Source: Undaria pinnatifida
Lineage: Eukaryota > Sar > Phaeophyceae > Laminariales > Alariaceae
DNA length: 64,000 nucleotides
Assembly: GCA_012845835.1 (NCBI GenBank)
Contig: JABAKD010000005.1
Coordinates: 1,647,075 to 1,711,074, forward strand
Direction: 5' to 3'
In this document: piece after piece, positions 13,601 to 22,651 of the stretch
Layout of the letters: each line of letters begins with the position of its first letter
Position numbering within the stretch: the first letter of the stretch is position 1
The notes under the pieces: generated by a model
What the model was told of the DNA's origin: nothing
The model's database searches: none
What the model saw: only the letters and a program-made list of their open reading frames with translations
Program-made: the position numbers and the translations under genes

Positions 13601-13781
13601 TGAGCAACATTGTAATAGACGCTTTTGCTTTTACACACCACTGTCGCATATTGCTCACATCACTGTTCGACTCATGGAACAAATACGCCCATGGAAACGG
13701 GCCGATGTCATCGAAGTCGAAACTTGCTGGAGCGTCCATCCTTCTGCCCGCGTCGATTGTGGAGTCCCCGAAAACGATCAT
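4592..13781 (-). CDS. GDSL/SGNH lipase-like gene A (partial, three exons seen)
   Basis: Three minus-strand exons are homologous to exons 2, 3 and 4 of gene B (46826-61546): 13659-13781 (123 bp), 5524-5604 (81 bp) and 4592-4693 (102 bp). Each has exactly the same length and phase as its gene B counterpart and is flanked by AG and GTG splice sites. Together they encode block I with the nucleophile motif FGDS, an NGKVWPS segment, and block II (YNYATSGAS). This is the N-terminal third of a GDSL esterase/lipase of the plant type, a family of mostly secreted acyl-ester hydrolases. The signal-peptide exon and exons 5-10 were not found. The satellite at 1047-4205 and the window edge lie where they should be, so the gene may continue off the window or be truncated. 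No frameshift or stop occurs in the three exons. Introns are 8.1 kb and 0.8 kb. Confidence 0.75.
5151..5196 (+). repeat. R4 MITE end fragment
   Basis: GCTACCTCTACCGCAGCACG matches the conserved right terminus of R4 (compare 9548-9570 and 35177-35201). The rest of the element is too diverged to delimit. Confidence 0.4.
5524..5604 (-). CDS. Gene A, exon 3
   Basis: Acceptor TTATGGCAG precedes TCAATGTTC; donor is CCCGAG then GTGCGT. 27 codons, phase 0. Contains VTNGKVWPSF, matching STNGKVWPSY of gene B and the SNGRVWPEY-type segment that lies between blocks I and II in plant GDSL lipases. Confidence 0.8.
5605..7369. other. Gene A intron 2, low-information sequence
   Basis: Part of the 8-kb intron between gene A exons 2 and 3. 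A GATGATG-rich simple repeat lies at about 6338-6392 and a CCTATCGTAGCAC fragment of R4 at about 6922. Nothing else is recognised. Confidence 0.4.
7370..7518. repeat. TATGATAG(TA) minisatellite
   Basis: Tandem, slightly variable units of 8-10 bp such as TATGATAGTA and TATGCTAGCA. The array resumes at about 8099 on the far side of an R1 copy, which suggests that R1 inserted into it. Confidence 0.75.
7528..8089 (+). repeat. R1 dispersed repeat, long copy with G-tracts
   Basis: Begins with the conserved end (AAAATACACTCCAGCTGTGA). After about 250 bp it holds two modules, each an AACTATA..TTTGAGGGG segment followed by long runs of G. It is flanked by the 9-bp direct repeat TGTTATTAT (7519-7527 and 8090-8098), a plausible target-site duplication. 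Confidence 0.75.
8099..8345. repeat. TATGATAG and TATGA/TATGG tandem repeats
   Basis: Continues the minisatellite of 7370-7518 and then passes into pentanucleotide repeats (ATATGATATG, TATGGTATGG). A short R1 fragment, CGCTCCAGCTGTGAGATCGA, follows at about 8371. Confidence 0.75.
8400..9311. other. Intronic or intergenic sequence, nothing recognised
   Basis: Inside the presumed first visible intron of gene A. No exon-like open frame or repeat is evident, except that CCCCATTTTCACTG near 9130 also occurs near 40931. Confidence 0.3.
9312..9570 (+). mobile_element. R4 MITE, full copy
   Basis: Terminal inverted repeats: left GAAGCGCGCTACAATAGAGG at 9311-9330, right CCTCCTATCATTGTAGCACG ending about 9570. 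The inside carries the R4 core shared with 14400-14595 and 35040-35200: ATGCAAAAATCCCATGGCC, GAGGATTTTGGGTTAA, and GGAGCCCAGTCATTCAGAAA. Length is about 260 bp with no coding capacity, as expected for a non-autonomous DNA transposon. Confidence 0.7.
9571..10588. other. No recognisable feature
   Basis: Short open frames on the minus strand (for example 9973-10347) show no family motifs. Near 9880 a CAATCCCGTGGCC fragment resembles part of R4. Confidence 0.3.
10589..11326 (-). pseudogene. Unrecognised coding-like stretch interrupted by one TAG
   Basis: On the minus strand one frame is open from 11326 to about 11018, meets a single TAG, and stays open to 10589. The downstream part (126 codons) has protein-like composition, with a hydrophobic strand (LGPSLVFLGIRCG) followed by a KFHREINQINLVV helix-like segment and a CTYIIHPLP strand. 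That order (strand ending in G, F-x-R-x-I-x-x-I helix, strand ending in P-L-P) recalls SGNH-hydrolase folds such as those carried by some retroelements. The catalytic asparagine is not evident, so this is only a suggestion. It lies inside an intron of gene A on the same strand, so it could be a decayed mobile-element gene. Confidence 0.3.
11327..12134. other. No recognisable feature
   Basis: Short frames only. A short direct duplication CCACATGGCCGTGATG occurs near 11850-11880. Confidence 0.3.
12135..12152. repeat. R3 palindrome GTTACTCGCGCAAGTGAC
   Basis: One of seven dispersed imperfect palindromes built on ACTCGCGCGAGT. Like the copies at 32247 and 41099 it is preceded by a G run and followed by an (C/T)nAGCCA segment, so it is part of a larger dispersed repeat. 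Confidence 0.6.
12643..13213. mobile_element. Candidate TIR element built of ATTTCTGG/CCAGAAAT palindromes
   Basis: The left end carries GATTATTTCTGG, then GAGGCTCCAGAAATAACTGC. The right end, reverse-complemented, reads GTTATTTCTGGG, then CGAGGCCAGAAATCAGC. The ends are therefore inverted copies of one another over about 50-60 bp, each with internal ATTTCTGG/CCAGAAAT hairpins. The interior contains a 98-codon open frame on the plus strand (12717-13013) with hydrophobic runs but no recognised motif; I do not call it a gene. Confidence 0.45.
13659..13781 (-). CDS. Gene A, exon 2 (GDSL block I)
   Basis: Acceptor GGCCTGCAG precedes ATGATCGTT; donor is AGTGAT then GTGAGC. 41 codons, phase 0, the same 123 bp as gene B exon 2. 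Contains VFGDSTIDAGRR with the presumed nucleophile Ser, then APASFDFDDIGPFPW, which is nearly identical in gene B. Confidence 0.85.
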
Positions 13782-14246
13782 CTGCAGGCCAGAAGGTACG
13801 GGGTCGAGTAACCGGGGCCGTTATTCAATTCATGTAAAACAAAAGTTGTGTTACATACGCTTGACAGGTCGTCGCGCAGGCGCGTGCGGGCAGCAGTTGG
13901 CCGTCTTGCTGATGCGGGATAGATAGACGCCGAACAATGATCAGAGAATACAGCAGGTAAGTGTTCGCGCCCTGTCGTACATGACAGACGTGAGTGCGTG
14001 CATGGTGCATGCCATAGCATAGGGGTGGGCACCCGGGATGTCTCGGCGGCCCCTCATTTGGATTGAGGAGATCTATAACCAGGTGTCACGTGCACGACGT
14101 CCACACGCACTGTGGCAGGGGCTACCAAAACGTTCTCAGGCCCTTTCAGATAAAATTTGAATTTACCCAATGGCAGAGGTTTGATACATCGCTAACTAAA
14201 AAGAAGCACCACCCCATGTCCGCACATCTTCCCGCCCGGGTATAGT
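13782..14246. other. Upstream of gene A exon 2, nothing recognised
   Basis: I searched the minus strand here for a signal-peptide exon like gene B exon 1 and found none. Confidence 0.3.
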
Positions 14247-14819
14247 ACCGGTGGCGTATGAGATTATCCTTGAGCCAGGCATAGGTCAGTTTCGTGAGTT
14301 CGAGTCCCCCCTAGGACGCGTGCTGCAATAGAAGTAGATGCACCACTTTTTTTCTTAGTACTACTGCTCAATTTGGGAGCTTAAGGCATGATCCTGCGCT
14401 AAACCGATTTGGAGAAAAAAAAAAACTTCTACACCGGATGCAAAATCCCATGGCCAAGGTACACAACAGGAATCGAGTGCAAAATAAGAAAGGTCGTATT
14501 TCGGACGATTTTGGGTGAAGGAGCCCCATCATTCAGAAACCGTTTCAGACCAAAACTGCTTGTAGTACCTCTATCGTACCATGCGTCCCAGTGCAGTGCA
14601 CACTCGTATTCATTCGTAGGGTATTGATTTGTGCACAAATTGACTTGCGGAAAGCGCGAGAGCGTGCTCTAGCAACACTCAATGACCGATCGACGAGCAG
14701 TGGGATTGCCAAACGCTATCCGTGTTAAAATTGAAGGCAATAGGCGGGGGGGAGAAGGGACGGCTGCTGTGAACACGGCTTGTTGTCCAGACGCTGGGAA
14801 GTAAAAGTGTGAAAAAAAA
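14247..14819 (+). mobile_element. tRNA-derived SINE interrupted by an R4 MITE
   Basis: The head (14247-14311) carries an A-box-like GGTGGCGTATGAG and a B-box-like GAGTTCGAGTCC. The body resumes at about 14596 and ends in a short A-run (14812-14819) after AAGTAAAAGTGTG. Head and body match the uninterrupted SINE at 42688-43006. The intervening 285 bp are an R4 element. Confidence 0.75.
14312..14595 (+). mobile_element. R4 MITE nested in a SINE
   Basis: Ends are GGACGCGTGCTGCAATAGAA on the left and CTCTATCGTACCATGCGTCC on the right, an imperfect inverted pair of the R4 terminal type. The core has ATGCAAAATCCCATGGCC and ATTTTGGGTGAAGGAGCCCC. Its position inside the SINE shows that R4 moved after this SINE inserted. 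Confidence 0.65.
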
Positions 14820-15412
14820 CATGTAGTCTATAGACTATGTATATGCAGATGTCGGAGTGGAAGCATGGACTCGGCGGAATAAGCTACGTGGTATGTGATC
14901 ACTTAATACATGCGAACGTCGGTCGAGCAGTACGGTGCTTAACGCCTGCGCATTGGCAGACGTTGGACATGTCACCAGCTGAAGAAGCACAGGTGCGGTA
15001 AGGAGGGAACATGGATATCGTTAGTTTTCAGCGACTTAAAGTCACTCGTGCTGGTAGCTACAACCAGCATTTCCGACATGCACAGTTAATAGGTTGCTCT
15101 TCGCGCTGAAACGTCAACGGGATATATTCCTATGAGCCCGTTTTATTTGCAGGCCCGATTGAAGCCACTCCGGCAAGTGGGCAGAAGACGCGGCAGTGAT
15201 AATCGAGATACGATACTCTACAATACCACAGCATTTAGTTTTATCGACAAAATGAAGAGGTTGGAGAAGCGCGGGCCTCACGAGATGAGCTACGTGGGCC
15301 AACGTAACCCCGTGGCGTACTCGTGAACTAGTCGCGCGCAGTAATTGAATTCTACCCAACGGCAAAAGTTGGATGTACACCGTCAAATAAAAAAGTACCG
15401 CTGCTTGTGTTT
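14820..15412. other. No recognisable feature
   Basis: No exon, repeat copy or open frame that I can support. Confidence 0.3.
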
Positions 15413-15676
15413 GATTCTACGACAACCTCAGCCCGAAGTCAGCGATTTTCTTTCACGAACGTTTCATGGCTGCTCCATACGAGCAAGGATGCTACGAAGA
15501 TTATGGCTTCACACATGTTTTCGTGTTTGCAAAAGAAGGACTACTGGTACCAGTAGAACTATCGAACGACGACGTCGGGGTGGCAAGGGGCACCGTATTT
15601 GAGGAGATACGGCCGGCAGCTGGTCTCAAAACCGGCGATTTCGTTAAAGAAAAATAGGGGGGGCTACCGCAGAACC
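15413..15676 (+). mobile_element. R2 MITE, copy 1
   Basis: Left end GATTCTACGACAACC, right end GGGGGGGCTACCGCAGAAC: inverted versions of the R2 terminus TTCTACGGTAGCCCCCC seen intact at 49595. The interior (CATGGCTGCTC, AACGACGACGTCGGGGTGG, CAAAACCGGCGATTTCGT) is shared with 40190-40431. Confidence 0.75.
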
Positions 15677-16589
15677 ACTCTTGTGCGAAATACTTCTTCG
15701 CCTCCACGTAATACTGCTGTTTATAGTTCGGGGACACCCACGTCCTTGTACGCGTGTTACTCATCATAGTTCAATTGTGACCAACGAACGGCAGACGAAG
15801 CTGGACATATCGAAAGCTAAAGAACGGCCGCTGATTGAAGGGTTTCACTTCCCCGCCCGTGTATACGGAGGTTGGGGAAGTCCGTCTCGGCGCAAAAAGG
15901 GCTCGTACCGGCAAGGGGCGAAAGAGCTACCGTATACCGGTGTACGTGGTATAATAATTCTCCATTACGTTTCGTACCACACCTTTGCTGATGACGCAAC
16001 CTCTTCGCCATGGACGGACACCATGCCCAGCAAAAGACAGGTAGTACCAGTAGCAGCCAAACGAAAGGTCATCTTCCCCATTTCGGAGAAGAGTTACAGG
16101 GGCAGCAACCAGTCAAACGCGTATGACGGCTTCCGCAAGGTTCGCGTTTGGTGTTGAACGAAGGGGAAGCGAGGATGGACTGGGCGCGGGGGGGCGTGTT
16201 GCTCTGAGAGGGAAAAGCACGGTGTGGTGTGGTGCGCTGCTTACATCGTTTGGTTTGGATTCGGTTTGGTCCAACGGCGGCGGGTGTCGGCCTTATCCGA
16301 CTGTTTTCGCCCTCGCTTCGAAAGGACGCCCACACCCACCAGTGGGGTTGTCACTGCAGACAGGTGTCAGCAGGCTTATTATATGATCTTGTATATAATG
16401 CCACTGCTCGGTGTTCACTGCTCGCTGTTGGGCGGTATTGTTTTGTTTGTAACCACGGTAGATAACACGTCCTAACTCTCGTGTTTCGTAGTAAGCTTCC
16501 GGTACATGGTGCACCGCGCACAGCACCTACTCTAATAACAAGAAAAGGGCTTAATGAGAACACACACAGTAATACACGCGATCTTAGTA
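15677..16589. other. No recognisable feature
   Basis: Open frames up to 158 codons exist on the plus strand but show no family motif or splice-flanked exon. Confidence 0.3.
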
Positions 16590-16660
16590 TCACACATCGC
16601 TTGCAAATATGAGTTTCGACTTCGATATCACAGCTGGAGGAGGAGTGTATTTGCATGTTT
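16590..16660 (-). repeat. R1 fragment
   Basis: Reverse-strand match to the conserved R1 end: GATATCACAGCTGGAGGAGG, preceded by GAGTTTCGACTTC and CACGCGATC. Confidence 0.6.
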
Positions 16661-17007
16661 ATCATGGTAAGAAAAGGGTACTGTAGGAAAGGCGGGGCCG
16701 AGATCTTAGCGAAACTATTGACCAGGCACCTTGGAGTCGATAGACGAAGGTAGTGTCCAACGTAAGACCCTCTCTCGATTATGAAACACGGACTGAGCCA
16801 GCATTCTTGCTTGTTTTTTACTATTTAAATTAGTAGAACTGTTTAGGGCCCAGATTAACGAGGAACTTGCCATATCGAAAATCGTTTTTTTTTTTGTAAA
16901 TATTTGAATTTAATTTGCATCTGATTGGTCAAAACATATTTGAATCACCCACGATGCATTCTCAAAATTATTACGAAAACTCCAATTCAACAAAGAACTT
17001 CGCCTTT

Positions 17008-17843
17008 TCTTACACAGTCAGTCGGATTCCGCCAGTCGAAAACGGCCCTTTTTTTCTTATAGACTGGACTTTTTTTCGACTGGATTCTTGTGGTCCATCT
17101 TCTGATCGTCAGTCGAGTCGATTATCGTCTATAGTTTTGGTGCTCTTCCTAGTTAGCGGCGGTTGGTGTGAGGGAGTACTGCTGTACTACTGCTGGATGT
17201 TTGGCAGTCGAAAATCGGTTGGCAGCTCTGTGAGCTGTGCTTCGCGCGTTCTTCGTGAGCAACGCGTGCTTCGCGCGCGACGAACCTTCGTCCGAGCGGG
17301 TTGGTGGCGTTGGGCTTAGCCAAAAGCCACCAAAGCTATGTCCGTGGCGTTGCACTCAGCCGACAGCCACCAAAGCTACAGTAGGCGTAGCCGTTGTTGG
17401 CAAAATGGCATCGATAACGCGCGCTACTGCTGTTGTGTGATACACGCTGCTGGCGAGCGCGGCTAGGAGTGCGCCACGCTTACCTGCGGCGAGAAGAAAC
17501 AGCAGTGATAGCAACGGCAGCGTCGGCGCTTTTGTATGATACTGCTGTGTGGTACCTGGTATCATATATGGGCGTGTGGACGTGTGGGTGTGTGCTTTGT
17601 GGTTGGAACGATCCGATGGGTTCGAAAATCAGGGGTGAAACTTTTTCGACTGAGTGAGTTTTTCGACTGGAGGGTCCAGTCGAAAAAGTCGAGTTTTTCG
17701 ACTGGATCCGCCAGTCGGAATTCTCAGTCGAAAAAAGTTGAGCCGAAAAAGCCTTTTTTCGACTGTGTAAGAAAGCCTTGTATTTGGGTTTCTTTTGTCG
17801 AACAAACAGCCTTTTTCGACTGACAAATCCGACTGTATAAGAA
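17008..17843. mobile_element. TIR element with subterminal CAGTCGAAAA repeats
   Basis: The left end reads TTCTTACACAGTCAGTCGG, then CCAGTCGAAAACGGCC. The right end, reverse-complemented, reads TTCTTATACAGTCGG, then GTCAGTCGAAAAAGGC. TTTTTCGACTG or its complement occurs about ten times in both orientations, clustered at 17033-17130 and 17640-17835. The middle has no recognised gene. TA at both outer ends would suit a Tc1/mariner-like non-autonomous element, but this is inference. Confidence 0.55.
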
Positions 17844-18721
17844 ATGGCCTGAAAAAAAAAAATGAGTTATACATGGTCGAACTTAGTTGAAATCGAAATT
17901 CAATTTGGGGTTCCAGTTTGTGCACACCCTACCTAGCTAGGCATGACATGTTTTTTGTAACCGAAGCAGCCCAGCCAGAACGTCCTCGGCTGGATATAAG
18001 GGGCTAGACGCCACCATTGCGACAGGTAGGACCACCGGAGCACCGGCAGCGCGGCCTTGGAAGGCCCTCAGCACAGCCTAGACCGCCTGCGACGTCTCGA
18101 AAACAATGGAAACCGCCGGAAACCCAGTTTTTCGTCGCCCTGCACCTCGAAAATTACACGACTAAATACCACATCACGACTTCGATCAGAAGTTCGAACG
18201 CTGTATCCCCGTCTCTGCTGCGCCCACGTTCGGGCGGCGGGGCGGAGCCAGTCCATCCAAGAGACGCCTAGATAGAGCCATAACCTCCAAGCCGCTGCCG
18301 GCGAAAACTTTCTGCCGCTAGCCGCGGCACTCCGGGAAGAACGCGAGCCATCGCTTAATATCTCGGTCGTTACCCACGGGAGGGTGTTCGTTGACCCTTT
18401 TGCGTTTATTTTTATATATTTTCACCGCACGACGCCGTTCCTTGTTAAGAGGCAGAGCCGAAGTTTCCGAGTATTTTGCATGAAATTCAAAAAATAGAAT
18501 CGACTAACGATTTTCCGTGCTCTTCGTTAGTCTGGGCCTTTTTGGGTTATCTTAGCATCCTGTTGTACCTATGAATACCTGGTATGTGTATTGTGTTTGT
18601 ACGTACCAGGTACATGATTTTCACAGACAGCTAGACTAGATAGATGTAGGTTGGTTCACGTAATAAAAAACCAAAGTCTCTCCCCCAGCGAATGAATGCC
18701 GCTCGCAATATCCAGTCATTA
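17844..18721. other. Unassigned; two TACCWGGTA motifs 28 bp apart
   Basis: TACCTGGTA at 18576-18584 and TACCAGGTA at 18604-18612. No exon or open frame that I can support. Confidence 0.4.
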
Positions 18722-19468
18722 TTAAATGGATATTTGTTTTGGCATCATAGTGACCCTCATGACCAGTGTAAGAGGCAGAGGGTGGCATGGACAGTTTTTT
18801 TTCAACGGCCTCGGTCTGTCTCTAGGAGCAAAACGCGGATCGACCAATTTCAATGACGGGTTTTCATATTCTTCAAAAATATATTCAGTTTTTTTCCAAG
18901 CGGAGGCGAGAAAATAAATTGCGCCGCACCTTGCACGAACCGGTTGGAGTACTCCAAGGAATGTCGAATTTTTCGCGCAAAAAATCCAGGATCTAACCTG
19001 CCTGTGTTCAAAAGTTAGGCATGTTATATCTAGCGAGAAAGCTTGATATCTCACTAAAACCAAGTTTTTTTGAAGGAAATAACGAACCTGATTCAATTTT
19101 ACGCACGAAAGGCCAAATGTCCACGCCGTTCTTAAGAAGAGAGAGGCCCTGAAAAAATGCACACCTGCTCTACATGATGCATGCCCGCCCCGAGCCCTGA
19201 CCTCCTTTTTTTTTTTTTTTTTCGACGAAAACTGTTGTTCTAAGGTGGGCCACATTCTCCAAAAAATCTTAACTGACCAAAAAATCAGACGAAAAAAAAA
19301 AATAACGACGAGTGAGTGAGGTCTTCGCAAAGACACGTAGAAAAGACGTGTGCAAAATTGCACGGTGTGAATCGAAAAAACGGCGTGGACATTCGCCGGG
19401 GAATAAATATATATTATTTCTGTACGTGAACCAGCCTGTCTAACAGGGCGTTCTCCTATTATAGCCAT
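18722..19468 (-). CDS. Unexplained 248-codon open frame
   Basis: The longest open frame in the window outside the retroelement, GDSL-independent and satellite regions. It contains a Lys run from a T-tract (about 19207-19222), aromatic-rich stretches and an EYENPSLKLVDPRFAPRDR segment. I recognise no family, no intron boundaries and no neighbours in register. It may be chance or part of a decayed element. Confidence 0.15.
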   Translation of the reverse strand: MAIIGERPVRQAGSRTEIIYIYSPANVHAVFSIHTVQFCTRLFYVSLRRPHSLVVIFFFRLIFWSVKIFWRMWPTLEQQFSSKKKKKKEVRARGGHASCRAGVHFFRASLFLRTAWTFGLSCVKLNQVRYFLQKNLVLVRYQAFSLDITCLTFEHRQVRSWIFCAKNSTFLGVLQPVRARCGAIYFLASAWKKTEYIFEEYENPSLKLVDPRFAPRDRPRPLKKNCPCHPLPLTLVMRVTMMPKQISI

Positions 19469-19865
19469 GGATTATGCTAGCCGGGGAATCTACCGATGAT
19501 GACGTGTGTTGTGCGAATCACACAATACTCGTGTCGGCATGCAGTCGGCCCTCGACATCGTTTGGGCGGCATGCCCGCGTGACATGTATTACAGCGCGCG
19601 TTGTACGCCGTATTGACACAAAAAAAAATTCATCTCTGGGCACTGACATCGACGTATTATTGTGCGCTACACGACCCGGACGGGGAACGAGAGCGGCCTG
19701 CGGGGGGGGTGGCAAAAATCCTCCACCGCCGTGCATATCACACAACGTACACAGCTACGGTAGGGTGGTTGTGTTGTTTTTGGTACTGTCATAGGGGTCA
19801 TGTTTTTCCAGTGGCTCACGGTCAATCGCGCGATCGACCTCCCTGTTCTTCTAATGGGGGGTGTT
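19469..19865. other. No recognisable feature
   Basis: No supported feature up to the R1 copy. Confidence 0.3.
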
Positions 19866-20060
19866 AACATACTAGACTATACAATGTAGTTGCACAAGGG
19901 GAGTCGCCGACCTATATCCTTAATGAGGACACACAAACAACCCGTAATACGCGCGATCGGAGCATCACACATACATCTTGCAAAGATGAGTTTCGACGAA
20001 AATATTCGATCTCACAGCTAGAGGAGTGTATTTTTACTTTTATATTACAGTCGTCTAAGT
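19866..20060 (-). repeat. R1 dispersed repeat, truncated copy
   Basis: Reverse-strand copy with the block GGGGAGTCGCCGACCTATAT, then CCTTAATGAGGACACAC and GAGTTTCGACGAAAATATTC. It ends at the conserved CTCACAGCTAGAGGAGTGTA terminus. Confidence 0.8.
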
Positions 20061-21118
20061 TTGATCGTCGTGCTGTTTTTATTTTTCGACATAAATCCTT
20101 ATTATTGGGGGGTGGTCAGCTGGGTTGCGCCAAACTAACCACCTAACGTGTTTTGGTCAGCGAGGTAGAGAGTCACTCGCGCGAGTATGGTATGATAGCT
20201 CAAGCCAGGTACGTAGCTCAACAGGGGGGATATCACCGACCGTAGGGTTGCTGGAAAGTAAAGTGCTTTGAGCAAAAGCGACTCTAGTGAAGCCTGGTTG
20301 CGGTCGCTGGCTGTGCGCTATGACGCGACCAATGCTACGTACAGTAACGGGGTTATTTTTGGGGCGGCCTGTTGGCAGTGGCCCAGGGTCGCTTGCGCGA
20401 GTTAGTGCGACTTATCTGTGGATTTTCGCTCGTAATATTTCGTGCTGTTGTTGTTTGTTCTTCTTCTGCTATATGAGAAACCCGCACTGAAATGAATAGT
20501 AACCAACGCCGCGCCAAAGCAAAACCACCTGAGTTCACAAATATTTTTGGCTGTAAGTAACATGTAACAGACTTACCCGGGCGAGTGGCTCAAACAAGGT
20601 GGTAGTGAAAACAGTAGAAAGTAGGGTTATTGCGCTCCTACTGTTTTTGTAGCCTTGATCACGTGGAAGATATTTAAAACATACCCTCGGACGATTTGCA
20701 AGGCTGATCTTGGCAACAACGGAGGAGAGCGCACGTTGTGCAAGGCCTCAAACGACGCGTGTTGTTACATACGAAAATATAAGGCGGGATACTTCCAAAG
20801 CCACTGTTTTAACCTTGTATATGTGTGCCCTCTCCGCTGTTGCTGGAGAAAATCTCGGCTTTGGGGTTTCGTCGCAGGCGGTGTGTGTTGTATCGTCAAC
20901 GCGTGCTACGACGATAAGAGGTACCAGGCAGCGCATTCTCCGGCTAAAACGATTCTTCTGAATGAAAGAGCTCATTAACTAGCTAACACGGAATCGTCGG
21001 AAGTTTCCTTCCATTTTTAGAATAATATCTTCGTTGCATACCTTGTACATAGACCATGGGAGGATTGTTCATCGGATTTTGAATTCCTCTCCCAAAAAAA
21101 TCAGACTTTTGTGTGAGG
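20061..21118. other. Unassigned, with two R3-type palindromes
   Basis: CACTCGCGCGAGT at 20174-20186 and TACCCGGGCGAGTGGC at about 20574-20589. They may be the two ends of one R3 element, but I cannot align the interior to other copies. Confidence 0.35.
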
Positions 21119-21140
21119 TACCAGGTAGGTACATAATGAA

Positions 21141-21470
21141 GTACTTGTTTTGTTTTCACGCTTACTTTTCATTTCTGCTTCAGGGCAAGCCGTGGTCGCA
21201 GGTGTCATCCCTTCTCCCCCCCGGTTCTTGCCTTATTTTTTTTTCGCGCATAGCATAGGGTTCAGCAACCCCACTACTCGTCGGTTGTTCATCGAGTGTT
21301 GCTAACTCACGCTCTTTCGCGTTTTCCGCAAGTCATTTTGTTGTGCACAAGAAAAAGTCCCGGCGAACTTTATACGACTGTTGTTACGCACTCGGGGGGA
21401 TTCGAACCAACGAAACTGACGTATAATACCAGGCTCGAGGATACAACCTGATACGCCACCGGGGCGAGCG
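21141..21470 (-). mobile_element. tRNA-derived SINE, copy 3
   Basis: On the minus strand the head GCCCCGGTGGCGTATCAGG lies at 21447-21465 and a perfect pol III B-box GGTTCGAATCC at 21398-21408. The body follows (GCGTGAGTTAGCAACACTCG, then GGCTTGCC) and ends in a degenerate A-rich tail near 21141. It matches 42688-43006. Confidence 0.75.
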
Positions 21471-21499
21471 GGTTATATTGCATATAGTGTATATAGTGG

Positions 21500-21985
21500 T
21501 TGTACGACTTACAGGATATAAATAATAAACAGGTGCATTACTTCCAAAACCGTGAGATTTACCCCCTTCCTTGAAGAATTATTTATTTCCACGCACATTT
21601 TGAGTCCCCCCCCCCCCCCCCCCCCCCCCACTCCCTCTTGTACAAACCCATGCCCCCAAGCCCTTCCAAACTCTGCCCTCCCCTCACCGGTTATACGACT
21701 TTCAGGATGCACTTGACGAACTGATGAATTTCCTTCCACAGCTAGCTGTCAGATTTTGTCCCCCTCAAAAACGGGTTTTATAGGTGCCGTGTACAGACTG
21801 ACTAACATCACATTGTTGGCCCTGACAGCTACACTGTAGTTCCAAGGGGAGTCGCCGACCTATATTCTCAACGAGGACACACAACCCATAATACGTATCG
21901 GAGTATCACACACAGCTTGCAAAGATGAGTTTCGACAAAAAACCTCGATCTCACAGCTGGAGTGTATTTTTACCTATCTATATAA
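21500..21985 (-). repeat. R1 dispersed repeat, long copy with C-tract
   Basis: Runs from the conserved CTCACAGCTGGAGTGTATTT end back through GGGGAGTCGCCGACCTATAT and CAAAAACGGGTTTTATAG to a run of C (21607-21629), then on to a TTCCAAAACCGTGAGATTTA module. Confidence 0.8.
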
Positions 21986-22086
21986 TTTAGTATAGACACC
22001 CTCAAGTGACCCCCCGAAAAAACATGGAACATATATATCATCTACCATACTACTGGACCAGTAGCATGCGCAAATAAATACGTGTT

Positions 22087-22156
22087 ATACACCAGTATTT
22101 TCGAGCCAGTTCTTCTCCTCAGATAGTATGGGATATGTACACTGGCATCACCTCCC
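22087..22156 (-). repeat. Split direct repeat B2 (70 bp, element terminus)
   Basis: Identical to 22457-22526. Its outer boundary is ATAC at 22087-22090, and the same ATAC closes the outer edge of A1 at 31221-31224. Confidence 0.9.
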
Positions 22157-22194
22157 GTAAGGGTGGGTGTAGCCACTCCCGTGCATAGGCAGCG

Positions 22195-22237
22195 GAAATG
22201 AGTGTTTTCGGTAGAACAGTCATATAACACTCATTTC
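22195..22237. terminator. 12-bp inverted repeat in the B2-A2 spacer
   Basis: GAAATGAGTGTT (22195-22206) and AACACTCATTTC (22226-22237) are perfect inverted arms around a 19-nt loop. It lies in the 3' region of the element's transcript, where a hairpin could act in RNA processing. That role is inference. Confidence 0.4.
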
Positions 22238-22302
22238 TCTTGCTTATGTACGGAATAATATTCGGAGAATAACTGAACTCAAAGTTGGGTGGGTGGGTGG
22301 TT

Positions 22303-22460
22303 GTCTCAACAGATCAGTTCTCAATCTGTGTTTTTCTCTCGAAACAGGGTGCCAAATTGAGAAGTGAGCGTGTGTCCTGGCTCTCCAAATTATGGGCTCT
22401 TTATTCCATGACAGATCTGGGATCGATTTTATCTTTTTTCATATCTGGATTTAATAATAC
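22303..22460 (-). repeat. Split direct repeat A2 (158 bp)
   Basis: Identical over 158 bp to 31067-31224. It overlaps B1 by the shared ATAC at 22457-22460. Confidence 0.92.
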
Positions 22461-22526
22461 ACCAGTATTTTCGAGCCAGTTCTTCTCCTCAGATAGTATG
22501 GGATATGTACACTGGCATCACCTCCC
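22457..22526 (-). repeat. Split direct repeat B1 (70 bp)
   Basis: Identical to 22087-22156 and directly abuts A2, forming the internal B1A2 junction typical of PAT/Ngaro elements. Confidence 0.9.
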
Positions 22527-22651
22527 ACGGTTGGTGTAACCACTTCTTCCTATACTTTTATTTATATTCCATCTTCTTAAGTGGAATACTTCATATCCCA
22601 TACTTTTACATCATCCATGATGTTCTGCAATTTTCTAAACAATGTTATTTG

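Noticed and set aside
21383-21470. A tRNA gene on the minus strand
   Set aside because: The A- and B-box-like parts are good, but the acceptor and T stems pair poorly, and the same head is fused to a common body in other copies, so it is a SINE head.
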